Of a stretch of DNA of 64,000 nucleotides, positions 46,478 to 58,589 are shown one piece after another. Within the stretch, counting starts at the first letter, position 1. Each line of letters begins with the position of its first letter. The position numbers were made by a program, and so were the translations under genes. Under the pieces are notes generated by a model that searched no databases, had not been told where the DNA came from, and saw nothing but the letters and a program-made list of their open reading frames with translations. Origin of the DNA: Pholiota molesta (taxonomy: Eukaryota; Basidiomycota; Agaricomycetes; Agaricales; Strophariaceae). Where the stretch lies: NCBI GenBank assembly GCA_014925825.1, contig JACGCK010000087.1, positions 124,001 through 188,000 on the forward strand, given 5' to 3'.

Positions 46478-49242
46478 ATGGCTACCACAAGTTCAGCCGG
46501 CCTCGGCACAGAGATCGTCGGTGTTATCAACAAGCTTCAGGATGTCTTTACATCGCTTGGGTCGGGTCCAGGGGGCAGGCAGGTATAGATTTGCCCCAAA
46601 TCTGTGTATTGGGCAGTCAGAGCAGTGGGAAGAGTAGTGTGCTAGAGGTGCGTTTCTGCTTGAAGATTGGCTATGAATGTCCTGACGGATTGTACGACTT
46701 TGTTCACAGAACATCGTCGGTCGAGATTTCCTGCCTCGTGGTACTGGTATCGTGACGCGGCGTCCATTGGTATGATATATATACTGCACAGAGAGCTTTT
46801 ACTGATAACCATATAGGTTCTCCAACTTATCAATAGAAGCGCTGGAAACACCGGTAGTAAGCAAATCTAGAGTCATTATCATCCTCATATTAACACTCCC
46901 ACTATCAGCCAATGGGGTAGACAAAACGACCGACAAAGCCGCCAACGCAGATGAGTGGGGCGAGTTCCTGCATCTTCCCGGAGAGAAATTCTACGACTTC
47001 CACAAAATCCGTGATGAAATCGTGCGGGATACAGAGGCCAAGACGGGCAAGAACGCAGGCATCTCGCCACAACCTATCAACCTCCGCATATACTCTCCCA
47101 ACGTTCTTACGCTGACCCTTGTCGATCTTCCTGGGCTGACCAAAGTTCCTGTCGGAGACCAACCCCGCGATATCGAGAAACAGATCCGGGACATGTTAGT
47201 CAAGTATATCTCGAAGCCGGCCTGTATCATCCTTGCTGTCACAGCGGCCAACACGGATCTGGCAAATTCGGACGGGTTGAAGATGGCCCGTGAAGTGGAT
47301 CCAGAGGGCACAAGGACAATTGGTGTTCTAACGAAAGTCGATCTCATGTACGTATTCATATCGGTGTGCTTGGCTCTACTTTGGTTCTTATACTAAACGC
47401 TGTGGAAATAGGGATAAGGGAACAGATGTCGTCGACATTCTGGCTGGACGAATTATTCCTCTACGACTTGGATATGTTCCAGTTGTCAACAGAGGCCAAC
47501 GAGACATAGAGCAGAACAAGCCCATCAGCTCTGCGCTTGATAACGAACGCGAGTTCTTCGAGAACCATCCTTCATATAGGAGCAAAGCCACCTTCTGTGG
47601 TACCCCATTCCTGGCCAGGAAACTCAACATGGTGAATACCTTCTTATACTTATTCATCATCTGAAATGAACTTTCATCTAGATCCTTATGCACCAATCCG
47701 TGCAACGCTACCTGACATCAAAGCCCGCATTTCGAAGAATCTCGCCCAGTACAACGCTGAATTGCTTGCTCTCGGGGGAGGCTTGGGTGACGTCAACTCT
47801 TCCAGCATCGTTATTTCAGTCATCAGTGAATTCACCTCTGAATTCCGAAACACCATTGACGGTAACAACAACGACCTTTCTCTGAACGAACTTTCTGGAG
47901 GAGCCAGGATTTCATTCGTTTTCCACGAGCTATTCAATAATGGAGTCAAAACCATTGATCCTTTCGATCAAGTCAAGGATGGTGATATTCGAATCATGTT
48001 GTACAACTCTTCCGTGAGTTTCCGATGAACCCGCGGCGCGTTCAAAGGTTTGTACAATTCTAATATCTTTACCTCAGGGTTCTACGCCAGCGCTCTTCGT
48101 TGGCACAGCGGCTTTCGAGTTATCGTGAAGCAGCAGATTAAGCGTCTGGAAGACCCAAGTGTCAAGTGCTGTCAGTTGGTGTATGATGAGCTCATCCGGA
48201 TTCTTGGTCAACTCCTCGCCAAAGTGGTACGTATCTGCATCTTTTGGGGTCTCTATGCATGCGACTCATCTTTCTATAGCAAGCATTCCGGCGTACCCTG
48301 CCCTACGAGAACGCTTCAACTCTGTCGTCGTCAACTTCTTCAAGAATGCAATGACCCCCACGTTGAAGTTGGTCCAAGATATGGTTGCGTACGTATATGT
48401 TGAGTTTCATAAATGTGTCATGCTAATACGTGTTCTTTAGTATGCAAGCTTGTTACGTGAACACAAGCCATCCTGATTTCATTGGCGGACATAAGGTACG
48501 TTACATATTGGGGTCGTAGCACATTAATTCCTGACTCAATATGACCACGACGCACAGGCGACCGCGATCGTGACTGAACGACTGAATGCGAACAAAGCGC
48601 CTACACCCGCAGTTGATCCCAAGAACCCGCGGTCGGCTGTCAACAACAACAAGGACCTGGACGTCGACGCGAAGCAAGATGCTGGTTTCTTTGGGTCGTT
48701 CTTCGCGCCGAAGACGGGCCCAAGAAGAAGGGCGCTGCGGCGATGGAAGCGCCTCCCACTAACATCCGCCCGCAGAGCGCGCTCAACGAGAGAGAAACGA
48801 TGGAGACGGAAGTTATCAGTGCGTAATTCCCATCTTCATGCGTGAACCAAGTTTTTAATTCGCCAATCTTGTTGTTTGTTTCGTCATCAGAGCTGCTCAT
48901 CCATTCGTACTTCAACATCGTGAAGCGCGAGATGATCGACATGGTGCCCAAGGCGATCTCGCTGACGCTCGTCAACTTCTCGAAGGAGAACTTGCAGCAG
49001 GAGCTGCTGCAGGAGCTGTACAAGGCGGACGTGCTCGACGAGCTGTTGAAGGAGAGCGAGTTTGTCGTGTCCCGGAGGAAGGAACTGCAGACTATGGTGG
49101 CGGCCCTGAACAAGGCGGAAGAGTACGTCTTCTTTTTTTATATGCCTGGCTTTGCTATGGGATGGCAGGCGTATATTTGTGTCCTGTGTGTGATGTGATG
49201 CTGACGCGGTTTTTGTTATCTAGGATCGTCTCTGGTGTCTAA
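46478..49242 (+). CDS. VPS1: Dynamin-like GTPase of the Vps1 type, five apparent frame breaks
   Basis: The multi-exon gene encodes all dynamin parts in order: P-loop [32 protein letters not shown], switch motif [17 protein letters not shown], and TKVDLMDKGTD. The stalk follows ([18 protein letters not shown], then [15 protein letters not shown]), a variable region rich in Pro/Ala ([16 protein letters not shown]), and the GTPase effector domain ([18 protein letters not shown]). There is no PH domain, as in yeast Vps1. It pinches vesicles at the Golgi/endosome and acts in peroxisome division. One base seems missing at each of 46550-46585, 47694-47696, 48116-48121, 48289-48294 and 48716-48723. 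A conserved dynamin should be intact, so consensus errors are the likelier explanation. The stop is at 49240-49242 after a short last exon. Confidence 0.85.
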
Positions 49243-51118
49243 GTTGGTTTATACTTAGACTGGACGTTCGTTCTCCGCCTTTCTTGGGCCATTACTTGGC
49301 CATTACTCTGTCCGTCACAGTTTCGTTTACCATGCTCTTCCACCCTCTTCACGCATCATGCTACTTATCACGTATGTCCTAATTTCGTGGCGTGTGCATA
49401 TCCAGGTACTGTAAATACCCTAGCTCTATACATGTTTACTTCGGATCATATAGTCTTTTTCGCTTTTTTCGCAAAATCTATTTTTTTCTTCAATCCCTGG
49501 CCGGCCGGAGCGATGTCAGTCGTTGATGCGCGTCCCGCATCCGCGCGCGCGCAAGAAGCGTACTGTTGGGAAAGAGAACCTGGTTTGGAGGCGCACATGG
49601 GAAGATTGGACGTCAGGTTTTGACGTTTTGATGCGCCGCCTCATGGTGTGTGTTGAGTGGGGAAACGTCTGGGAAACGTACACGCTCGGCCCTCGGTGCC
49701 ATTGCTGGGTAAGCAGGATATGCAAAGCGCGCTCAGCCTCGGACGTGCTGGGTATACTGCAGGCAAGTGCAGGTACTTGGGATGGGGGCTCCACCGGGTA
49801 TGCCCCATGTATGCATGCTACAAGTCAATTGGGGTTCCATGGAGTGCAAGTTGTAACACCACGGATGAAAACTACTGCGACTCTGGTTCATATATCACGC
49901 TGAAGGAAAATTTTTTGGCGCCCAAATTTTCGAATGGCATGTGCGCTGCGGCTTACGTTTGATGGCCTGATATATAAGATGTGGTGGCATTTTTTTTCGG
50001 ATCTCGTCATGATCAACAAGTTTCACCAACAACGAAGACGCGAAATGGGCGGCGCATCTTGTTTGAAGTGTATTTTCTTCGGAGGCCATCAGAAGGCTCA
50101 TCGATTGTTCATCGCAAGTCAACAAAAACTAAGATAGATAGATAGATGAGATAGACATCCGCAATCAGTATACACAGCGAAGCAAAGCATCGCATTCCGC
50201 GCGAACGCGATGGACTCGGGGGAAAGATGTCAGCAACCGTGTGCTAAAAACAACCAGCGCCTAACTCAGCGTCGGCGTAGACCGGCTGGCGCAAAGGACC
50301 CATTTTATCAGGAGGTATCGTTCGATTGGTATTTCTCGCTTACGTCGCTTAGACTCGCGTAGTGATCCTGCCCTTTCCATCAGTGTATACATGATTAGAT
50401 AGAGTATATATGATTAGATAGTGGAACACGGTCCATTTTACGGCCGCATCTAGGGATGACACCGCCCGTCTCCGGCCTGCCTATGGTATGTAGATTATCT
50501 TGGCCGCTAAGCCATCGAGTCTCCCGAGTTCGGCACCAACGCACCTGGTCCCTTGGTAGTAGCCCAAATACATAATCTTTATGGCCTACAGTTTGCGCTA
50601 TGGATGGCTCTACCTCTAAGATTCCACAATAAATAGAGTATTCATCAGATCTGCATTGTTTGTTGTCATTGGAATTTTTTTTCTAGTATACCTCCTCAAG
50701 CTTGAAAATGTTTGGAAAATGTACCCATTGGAAAAGCAGTGCTAATAAAATCATGGCACGTACATGCGGCAAAATGTGAAGAGAACTTATACCTTCAGCG
50801 ACGCCAGCCACTGCTCGTTAATTATCTGGAATATATTTTGAAAAACCATGTGCTACAGAACATATTGTATTTCTTGAGCTTTTGGGGCGGGGCACCTCCA
50901 CAGACTCCATACCGCTGGATCGCTGCTATGTTCAAACTCAGAACGTCGGCTGCTGGGGTTGGCCGCCTTCAGACGGGCCAACCGGTCTCTCGGAGAGATA
51001 TAACGGCCATGGCGGGATGAGGGATGATGGGGTTATTTTTATATTCATCACGGGACGGCCGTGATTGCCGAATATCCTTAAGGGGAAATCGAGAAATACC
51101 AATCGAACCCGTACTCAT
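49243..51118. other. Gene-poor region
   Basis: No gene supported. A GATA microsatellite lies at about 50135-50148. A 19-bp inverted repeat links 50320-50338 with 51090-51108. Confidence 0.5.
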
Positions 51119-51242
51119 CCAATGTTTACGAGGCATGGATCACGCATTGCGGAATGTAGCGGGTTTAGGCGCTCGGCGGCTGGTGGCCAGCCGGGCGCCC
51201 GAAAAACATGAGGATTTATTGTGAAAGACGACGAGGTACAGC
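51119..51242 (+). repeat. Direct repeat, copy 1 (~124 bp)
   Basis: Nearly identical to 51521-51643; starts CCAATGTTTACGAGGCATGG. One base is lost from copy 2 near GGGCGCCCG. Confidence 0.9.
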
Positions 51243-51520
51243 CTAAGCAAAACAAACGGGGAAGAGGTGGGTGGGTAAATGCAAAGAGTGGCCTCTGGTA
51301 CTGCGAGTAGTGAAGAGGAAGAGTCTGAGGAGCGTAGCTCCCCTTTGGTAAAATTTACAGTCTCAAGGGAATATCGATGACCCGGCGCACGGTTCGCCTT
51401 CTGGGCAGAACGGCCGCGATTCTCTCACTGCTCACAGGCACGTGACAGGGATAGTGTCAGTGCGTACCAGAGGCCTAAGACGTTCACATTGGACTTGGGT
51501 AAGTTCAGACTTAAGCTCGA

Positions 51521-51643
51521 CCAATGTTTACGAGGCATGGATCACGCATTGCGGAATGTAGCGGGTTTAGGCGCTCGGCGGCTGGTGGCCAGCCGGGCCC
51601 CGAAAAACATGAGGATTTATTGTGAAAGACGACGAGGTACAGC
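51521..51643 (+). repeat. Direct repeat, copy 2 (~123 bp)
   Basis: Second copy of 51119-51242, about 402 bp downstream in the same orientation. A T19 run (51655-51673) follows shortly after. Confidence 0.9.
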
Positions 51644-51909
51644 TAAAAATGACCTTTTTTTTTTTTTTTTTTTGTGATGAGCAGCTCAGCTGCGATGTGA
51701 GGAGCGGAAGGAAAGAAACAATAAGCAGAACAAAAGGGGAAGAGAAGGAGAAGGGAAAAAATGGACGGAGTTGGGGTTGCAGCAAATGAAAGGAGATCAG
51801 GATTAGGAAGGACAATCATACAAAGAGATTAAAAAGAAGAACGGAGTGGGGGTTAAAAAGGAGGAAAAGTATACAGAGAAAACTCAAGACGAAGGCGAGG
51901 AATCACAGC

Positions 51910-52832
51910 TCACTGCCTGGCGGAATCTCCGGCCGTCCGAGCGAATAGCAATGCTTGGACTAACACAGGATTTTTGCGAATATACAACTGGAAGCTATCT
52001 CCGGCCCATCGTCCCATGGCCTGGATTATGGAAGGTGGAGTACCGTTTTCGGCCAGAGAAGTGGCGCCGCCTGCCCGCATTGAGTGACCGGCAATATCGT
52101 TGGTGAAGTGGCGGCGCAAGCGACTGATGAAGAAGGAGCGCGTGGGGATGGTACCAGCTGCTGTCAGCCACAAGGGAGACGCCAAGGGAAAGGCGGCGTC
52201 GCGTGCCCGCAAGTACGTGCGAAAGTGAACGAGCGGGTTGAGGGAACCTGACGCGCACGAATAACGATGCGATTTCCTTCGAAGAAAGGATCCGCTTTGT
52301 GGGCGGGTAGCATGAAGGAGTAGAGGTCGGCCGAAATGTTAACAGAGGTGCGCCGGGTGACCTTTCGCCAGTTCCTGAGGGTGCGGTCATCTGGGAAGGC
52401 CATCTCACCAAGGCGCAGTAGGCCAAAAAATCCCGTCAAGAGCATGGCGACGAACAGCTTGTCGTCGAGATGCGGTGAGTCTTCGTAGTGATGGACCACA
52501 AGCTCCAGGTCATCCAGCGTGAGTGCGCGTTTCCGCACGGTGGGTGAATTTCGAAGGCGCATGCACCCCTGCAGTGTCCGTGCGACCAACTCGGACTTGC
52601 GATTCGCGCGGATGTCAGGGAAGAAGGGCTCGAGTTGCTGGCAAATGCCAGAGAGGTAGGAGTCAACAGAATCCGGCTGGATGTGATGGCACATCCAGAC
52701 CGTGTACAGGGAGAGGGTGTCTTTCGTAGGTTCCAGAGGAATGTTATGCAGGCGAAGAAACTCCAGGTAGGAGTTCAAGGCAGATCCAGGCGAGTCTGTA
52801 GTTTCAATGGATACAGCCCTTATAACTACCAC
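51910..52832 (-). pseudogene. Tyrosine recombinase of a mobile element (partial, one frame break)
   Basis: On the minus strand the protein has the tyrosine-recombinase tetrad: Arg in GFFGLLRLGEMAF, then GHSMRAGGATSLAENG (H-x-x-R), GRWAGDSFQLYIRKNP (Trp and nucleophile Tyr). The N-terminal SAM-like part is seen (YLEFLRLHNIPLEP, then DSVDSYLSGICQQLEPFF). A shift of one base is needed near 52243-52251, where RIVIRAR should join GSLNPLVHFRTY. No start codon is found and the upstream sequence changes to minisatellite. Fungal enzymes of this kind belong to Crypton elements or to DIRS/Ngaro retrotransposons. I see no reverse transcriptase nearby, so it is a remnant or a solitary recombinase. The direct repeats at 51119 and 51521 may be part of the same element. 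Confidence 0.75.
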
Positions 52833-52879
52833 AGATAGGGTGATGGATAATGTCCACTAACTATAAGGGATGTATTCCC

Positions 52880-54060
52880 TACCATATTACTGCCTGCCGA
52901 TGGATGCAGGCATCCATCCTGCACCTGCATCCATCCGTGCACGTGCTCAGTATCCATCCCACGCCGACACAGCCATTGGATTCGAGCTCCATTACCCCTC
53001 CACCATCGCTGCCTGCATCCATCCGACTCCATCGTGTCTCCATCCATTGCTGCCCACATCCATTGCCTCTGTTGGATCATGCTGTCCAGCCAGCTGTCCA
53101 CACGTGTTCCACGTGTTTACTCCATCGCGCCTCCTGCATCCATTGCCCATGTTGGATGCAACTCCATCCTCCCGCCCTTCCCTCGCATCCATCGCACGTG
53201 TCCCAATCCTTCCCGCCCCCGGTGCGTATCCATTCCAACTCCATATTCCTTAGCTGACCATCCCAATCTAGGATGTTTCCTCTCTGCCGCGGTAGGAACC
53301 GCGGCTTCCCTCGTGTCAATCCGCCCGCCCTCGCACGTCCATTGCCCATATAGGATACCACATCCATTGGGCTTGGCCGCTCTCCCCCCCTCATCCCATT
53401 TGGCCTTCGTGCATCCATTGCCCGTACACGGCCCCTCCTCCATTGGCCATTCTTGTGCCGTGCCGCCCGCCCGCCCTCCTGTCCCGTGTGCGCCAATTCC
53501 CCCCTCCCCCTTGCGCTATTTGACCTTCATGCATCCATTGCGCGTACGCGCCCCATCCTCCACTGACTACCCTTGCACAGCGCCCGCTCTCCCGGCCCAC
53601 TCTCCCTGCTGCCCCATGCGCCATTTTCCTCCCCCCCCCTTGCGCTATTCGGCCTTCGCGCATCCATTGCCCATATAGGACACTGCATCCATTGCGTTTG
53701 GCCGCTCTCTCCACCCTCGTGCCATTATTCGACCTTCGCGTATCCATTCGCGTATCCATTGCCCATATAGGATACCGGATCCATTGCCCTTGGCCGCTCT
53801 TTCCCCCCTTGTGCCATTTGCGCATCCATTGTGGCCTTTGCGTGTCCATTGCCCATATAGGATACGGCATCCTTCGCGCTTGGCCGCGCTCTCCCCACTT
53901 GTGCCATTCGACCTTTGTGCATCCATTGCGGCCTTCGCGACTCCATTGCCCATATAGATAACACATCCATTGCACGTGGCCGTTCTTCTTCCCTCCATGC
54001 GACATTCGGCCTTCGCGCATCCATTGCCCACACATGTCCCATCCTCCATTGACTATCCTT
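52880..54060. repeat. Pyrimidine-rich degenerate minisatellite
   Basis: About 1.2 kb in which the plus strand is strongly C/T-rich and the word CATCCATTG recurs many times. From about 53330 a longer imperfect unit of roughly 100 bp repeats: CATCCATTGCCCATATAGGA, then a CTTGGCCGCTCT segment, a C-run and a CTTCGCGCATC segment. Long open frames on both strands here are products of the repeat, not genes. Confidence 0.8.
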
Positions 54061-54999
54061 GGGCCACACTACTCTCGTCCCTCCCGCCCGTTCTGATCAC
54101 CTGCCATTACATTCATATGTAATCCAAGTAACTTAGTCTGTATATAACCCAAGTAACTTATGCTCACGGAAACCTCATTTCCAAGAAAAATAAATATTTG
54201 ACAAGAAAATATGAGCTAGTAAAGGAGCAAGAAAATACAAACATACTACAAGATTAGTTCAGAAGGTAAATAGCGTGACAAGATAGAAAACAAGATAATA
54301 AAATAACAACATAAATCACAAAAAATTGCAAGAACGATATCAAAAATCACCTTCGCTGCCTTTGCCTTCGCCTGAATCCCCACTACCAGTCCCCTCCTTC
54401 CGCTTCCTGCTACCGGAATATAGCTTTCCACACATGAATGTACGTCAAGCACTGCTGCTCCCATCGAGATCAGTGGTACGGGCTGGTGCCCCACCATATA
54501 AGGCGACGATGACGAGGGCCAGCCCATTGGACCATATTTTTTCAAAGAATGACATTTTGACCCAGCTGCGCTGATGACAATGACAAGGGGAGGAATGAGG
54601 GTTGTCGAGCGTCGCCATACGGGCTGCATACTATTCCACCAGGCTATCCATTCGTTAGTGAATATCTGAAGATCCGGAACTGATGGAATTGATCGTATCG
54701 ACGCTTGGGCAACCAGAGTGATAGTAAGGGTGGGCGTAAAGGAGAGGTGGGCAAGCGATGCTATGGCAAATAAAGCAATCAGCTATCTAAATGCGTGGGT
54801 GCAGAGAAAAACTTACGAATGTTGTATGTGTAGCGCCATGCTCACTCTCTATTTGTATCCAATCACTCATCAACGCTTCCAGACATCAGCATCTACAGCG
54901 TCGACGATAGTTTTGAAGCGACCTCGAGCCTGCAGGAACAAACAGTTTCACAGATCTGACTCTCGCACTTCGATCTGTCAGGTCAGTGGCAGAAGCAGT

Positions 55000-55220
55000 G
55001 TTTTCGTCGTTTTCAGGCTCCGGAGCGGGACAGTTTGGCCAGAGGCGGCATTTTCGTCGTTTTCAGGCTCCGGAGCGGGGACGGTTTGCGACGCCGACGT
55101 ATCCATTGGTTGGTTCGAGATGTTGCTGCCAAAGCTACGTGGAAGCGGAGCGGGACGGTTTGTGACGCCGATGTATCCATCGGTTGGTTCGAGATGTTGC
55201 TGCCAAAGCTATGCGGAAGC
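55000..55220. repeat. Nested tandem repeats (51-bp and ~75-bp units)
   Basis: TTTTCGTCGTTTTCAGGCTC occurs at about 55000 and again 51 bp later. A ~75-bp unit containing GGTTGGTTCGAGATGTTGCT runs 55073-55147 and again 55148-55220. Confidence 0.8.
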
Positions 55221-55311
55221 TGTGAACCGGCGGCAACGGCCCCTGAAGGATGCGTTATGGATACACCGATTGGAATGATTGGAGGGGTTTCCATGGCTGG
55301 AGCGTCTGGAT

Positions 55312-55461
55312 GGGTATCTGGCCTGGGAGCAGTGCTCGAAGGCTGAGCCATGGGAGTCGGAAGGATATGGGAATGGTAGGCCAACTGGTATCTGGCCCGG
55401 GAGCGGTGCTCGAAGGCTGAGCCATGGGAGTTGGAAGGACATGGGAATGGTAGGCCAACCG
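55312..55461. repeat. 75-bp tandem repeat, two copies
   Basis: The unit starting GGTATCTGGCC at 55312 is repeated at 55387 with a few differences. It lies just 3' of the unknown minus-strand gene. Confidence 0.85.
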
Positions 55462-55495
55462 AGTGTCCGGAACATTTGATGGATCGAATGTCGAA

Positions 55496-57049
55496 CTATA
55501 GGACACATTTTGCGGAGGGATCAAGATATGGTGTAGTCGCATGAGCTTCAGGATAGATAGGCGTTTCTATCGGTAAAATTTGAGTCAGAAAGAATAAATA
55601 TATATATGAAACAACGAACCGCTAGTGCTCGGTGCATTACCTGGATCCCATGCACTGCTCCAATCGTTAATGTTGAGGATACTGGCGACTTCTTCCATCG
55701 TCATGGCGGCTGTCGGGTCTTGAACCTGCGTAACTGGTTTGAACAATTCCTGGACAGGCCCAGGTCTGGCAACACCATCGGAACTAACAGGAGCAATGGG
55801 CACGGGAGCAGAACCACTCCGTGCAGAGGCATGAATGTCGAATGAAGTAGTGGAGGTGGCAGTGGCGATGGAGGTCGAGGTAGCAGAGACAGGAACACTT
55901 CCAACGGGAGCAGACATACTTGGTGCAGAGCCATCAATGTCGAACGAACTAGTCGAGGAGGTGGAGGTAGCAGACGAAACATGGGCACCTGGAAGAGCGC
56001 GGGACTTTCGCACGTCCATCGCTACATGCAACCAATTTTAGTCAGAACAAATTTCCAAGAGAACAACTTGGCAAACATACGATAGCATGTGTGTAAAAAA
56101 TCTGAGAATGGACCGCGAATTACAGTGTCATATTTTGGGTACGCTTTTCCGAACGAGAGCCCACATGGATTGTGACGAGAGTGTACACTCATCGTCATGA
56201 TCTCCCCTGCATAATTGGGATCTGGTCCACCAGCAAGAACCGTGAACGACCACCCAGTGAGTGCCGATACCTGCTGCATAAAATCATGCGCTAATTCCGG
56301 AATCCTCTCGATCGAACTGAAAATCAAGATCAGTGTATGTTTTAAAAATAGTCAATCAGTCAGACATACGTCGCATACTCCTCTGGTAAACGTTCCGTCT
56401 CTGATCGGCCTTCCAAGCTAGCCATCTCGAGATCCATCTCCATCTTACGCTGATCCCGCAAACGTTTGACTTCCGCTTTGACCTCATCGGACTCGTTCAT
56501 ATAAGCTTCATGGGTAAGTTTATTAATGACCGAGAGACGCATTTTGGAATCTGCACTCAATGGATCGAGGTCCACTAAGGCCTTGACTCGGTCCTTGAAG
56601 AACACTTTTGAGTAGATGTTCTTCTCCGATGGGAGCCGGCTGATCGTTGGGTTGACACTGATCACGACTTTCTCCTTGGTGCCGCCGCGCTTGCGTTTGC
56701 CGAGGGGATGGTTGTTAAACCACACTTTCAATTTCTGTACATAGAATTACACAATTAGAACATGCTAGCCCAGAAAAAAAAATAAACACACCTTTCTCCG
56801 ATCAGCTGCCCATAAATTAGTGTCATTGAAAGGCAAGTTGACGATAGCCTTAACGTGAGGATCTGTAGAATTGGCGATCTCCTCTTCCTCAGCATTTTGA
56901 GATGGCCACTGCTGGAAAAAAAGCTGATAGCACTGTGTCCTCCATTCGCGCAGGGCATTGGCCCCAGCCTCTTTTGCCGCCGCACATTCCGCTTGCTTTG
57001 ACATGAGAAATTCGTGCTGCTTGGGGGTGGCCCAAGTCTGCGGCGCCAT
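55496..57049 (-). CDS. Unknown protein in a transposon-rich block
   Basis: Five exons 57049-56792, 56734-56370, 56316-56081, 56021-55641 and 55566-55496 total 1311 nt, 436 aa, in frame. It begins MAPQTWATPKQHEFLMSKQ, has a Lys/Arg-rich stretch (RKKLKVWFNNHPLGKRKRG), a helical charged region (VKAEVKRLRDQRKMEMDLE), and then a compact domain with ALTGWSFTVLAGGPDPN and HSRHNPCGLSFGKAYPKYD. The last third is Ser/Ala-rich and repetitive. I cannot name the family. Its neighbours and its basic stretch suggest a DNA-binding protein linked to transposons, an inference only. Confidence 0.65.
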
Positions 57050-57464
57050 GATACCCGGAACGGATGCAAATAGGTGCCGTAAGTTTAACAAGCGACGGCG
57101 GGTAAATGTTATGTTAGAGTTTAAGCGACAGTCTCCTTCTGGAAAAAAAATTGGGTAACCTTGTCCTGTGGGGCGGATAACCCCGAACGACTATACAGCC
57201 TATGATTCTTGCCCCCGCACTCATCCCCTCCCTCCCTATTCTCAGCCGAGGACTCCATGGCTCATAAAACAATTTATCAGTCGTACGAGTAGATTTTAAA
57301 AGTAGTACGATTGGCCTTTGTAAAATCGTGTGAACCGGCTGTACAGTTAATTTCAGCCAAGGTGTGGGAATTTCAAAAAGGCTAAAATAAGCGGCCAGGA
57401 TCCATCAGAGGCTATCCAATACATTCCCCACATTTATCCGCATTGTCTCACCGAAACCAGCACT
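57050..57464. promoter_or_regulatory. Divergent promoter region
   Basis: 415 bp between two start codons (57049 minus, 57465 plus). No TATA box stands out. Confidence 0.4.
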
Positions 57465-58456
57465 ATGGCTCGCGTACCCCACACTAACCCTGACGGGGTT
57501 AAATCCATCGATGATCTCGTGGCGACACTATTGCTCATGGGCATAGATGTCAATAACGCGCGCAGTAAGTTTATTGTATCATATATCTCCCACATCCATC
57601 TAACAAAGACATTTTTGGTATCACCAGCCCGAGCCAATGTTTTGGCAGCGGCTGCGGCTGCGGCGAATGGCACCGGCCCCACCATTTCTGGTAAGTACTC
57701 ATTATATATACCCGAGTGACTAGTATCTAACGCGTTCTCTCCACCACCCCCAGAAGATGCCGCCAGTGGCGAAACTGCCACCACCGAGGCCATCCCCGCC
57801 CCGCTCCTAACATAGGCAACAACACCAGTGACACTGGTGATCACGAATCCGAGGCCGATACTTTGGCCACCAGCGCTGGTGGTAAGCTTGATATCTTGAT
57901 GGGTTTGAGCATAAATCTCACCGCCTGTTTCCTTGCAAAGATACCGAAGCCACTCAGGCTGGCTCTGCTAGGGCGACTTCGGCCACCTTGGATTGGGCCG
58001 ATGATTGGGAAGAAGATGACGACCCGCCTAGGAGGAGCGCTCTCCAGTGGCATCCCAGCTCCGCAGCTGCCCCTGCTGCCCCTGCTGTCGCCACTGGTGC
58101 GAGCGGCGGCAGTGCCACGCTCTCGGGCAACGGCTTCCACTGCGCCTTCTGCCAACAGTTCAATACGGTTCGCCCCTCCGAGGCTTTCTATGTTGTGACC
58201 ATCGGCCTCCAGGTGGGGGTGTTCACCCACTGGTACGTTTTCTACCTGCTTGTAAATGGTTTTTTTATTGATCTTGCTCAACAGGCACATTGTTCAGCCC
58301 CTCGTCTCGGGCGTGAGTGGTGCCTGCTACCGCAGGTACTCGTCCCAGGCCGCCGCCCAGGCCGCCTTCGATGAAGCTTTGGCTGCCGGCCTCGTCATGG
58401 TCGTTACTCCCAGCCCCGTCACCCTCCCCCACCCTGGCTGTGGAGGCCGCCAGTGA
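57465..58456 (+). CDS. Protein with RNase H1 N-terminal-like domain, one frame break
   Basis: Five exons 57465-57564, 57628-57690, 57754-57881, 57941-58232 and 58285-58456 total 755 nt, one short of 252 codons. The break is near 57805-57812 in exon 3. The N-terminal half is Ala/Thr/Asp-rich and disordered. The C-terminal half has FHCAFCQQFNTVRPSEAFYV and runs into VTIGLQVGVFTHW, PLVSGVSGACYRRYSSQAA. This pattern (VxxG-x-x-x-GVF-x-x-W, then V-x-G-x-x-GA-x-x-RY-x-S) fits the RNase H1 N-terminal/viroplasmin fold, which binds RNA-DNA hybrids. No RNase H catalytic domain follows, so the protein may only bind. Confidence 0.65.
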
Positions 58457-58589
58457 TCGCACATTTTTGCTACATACTGCTCATGCTTTTGTGTAGTTGC
58501 TTACCATGTATACCGTCTGTTATTTGTCTGAAATGTACTGTGCACGTTGATCTTTGCAATATATTGTTTGTTATTACCCAGACCTCCCT

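Larger units (their letters stand above)
54061..55495. other. Non-coding region with short tandem repeats
   Basis: No gene is supported between the minisatellite and the next minus-strand gene. The word CCAAGTAACTTA occurs twice near 54124 and 54151. The tandem units at 55000-55461 are listed separately. Confidence 0.45.

Noticed and set aside
51119..51643. The two 124-bp direct repeats as LTRs of a retrotransposon
   Set aside because: They are only ~280 bp apart, have no TG...CA ends, primer-binding site or coding sequence between them.
52850..54049. Open frames of 100-214 codons in the minisatellite
   Set aside because: Translations are periodic (HPL, PWAMD, GQW repeats) and appear on both strands, so they only mirror the DNA repeat.
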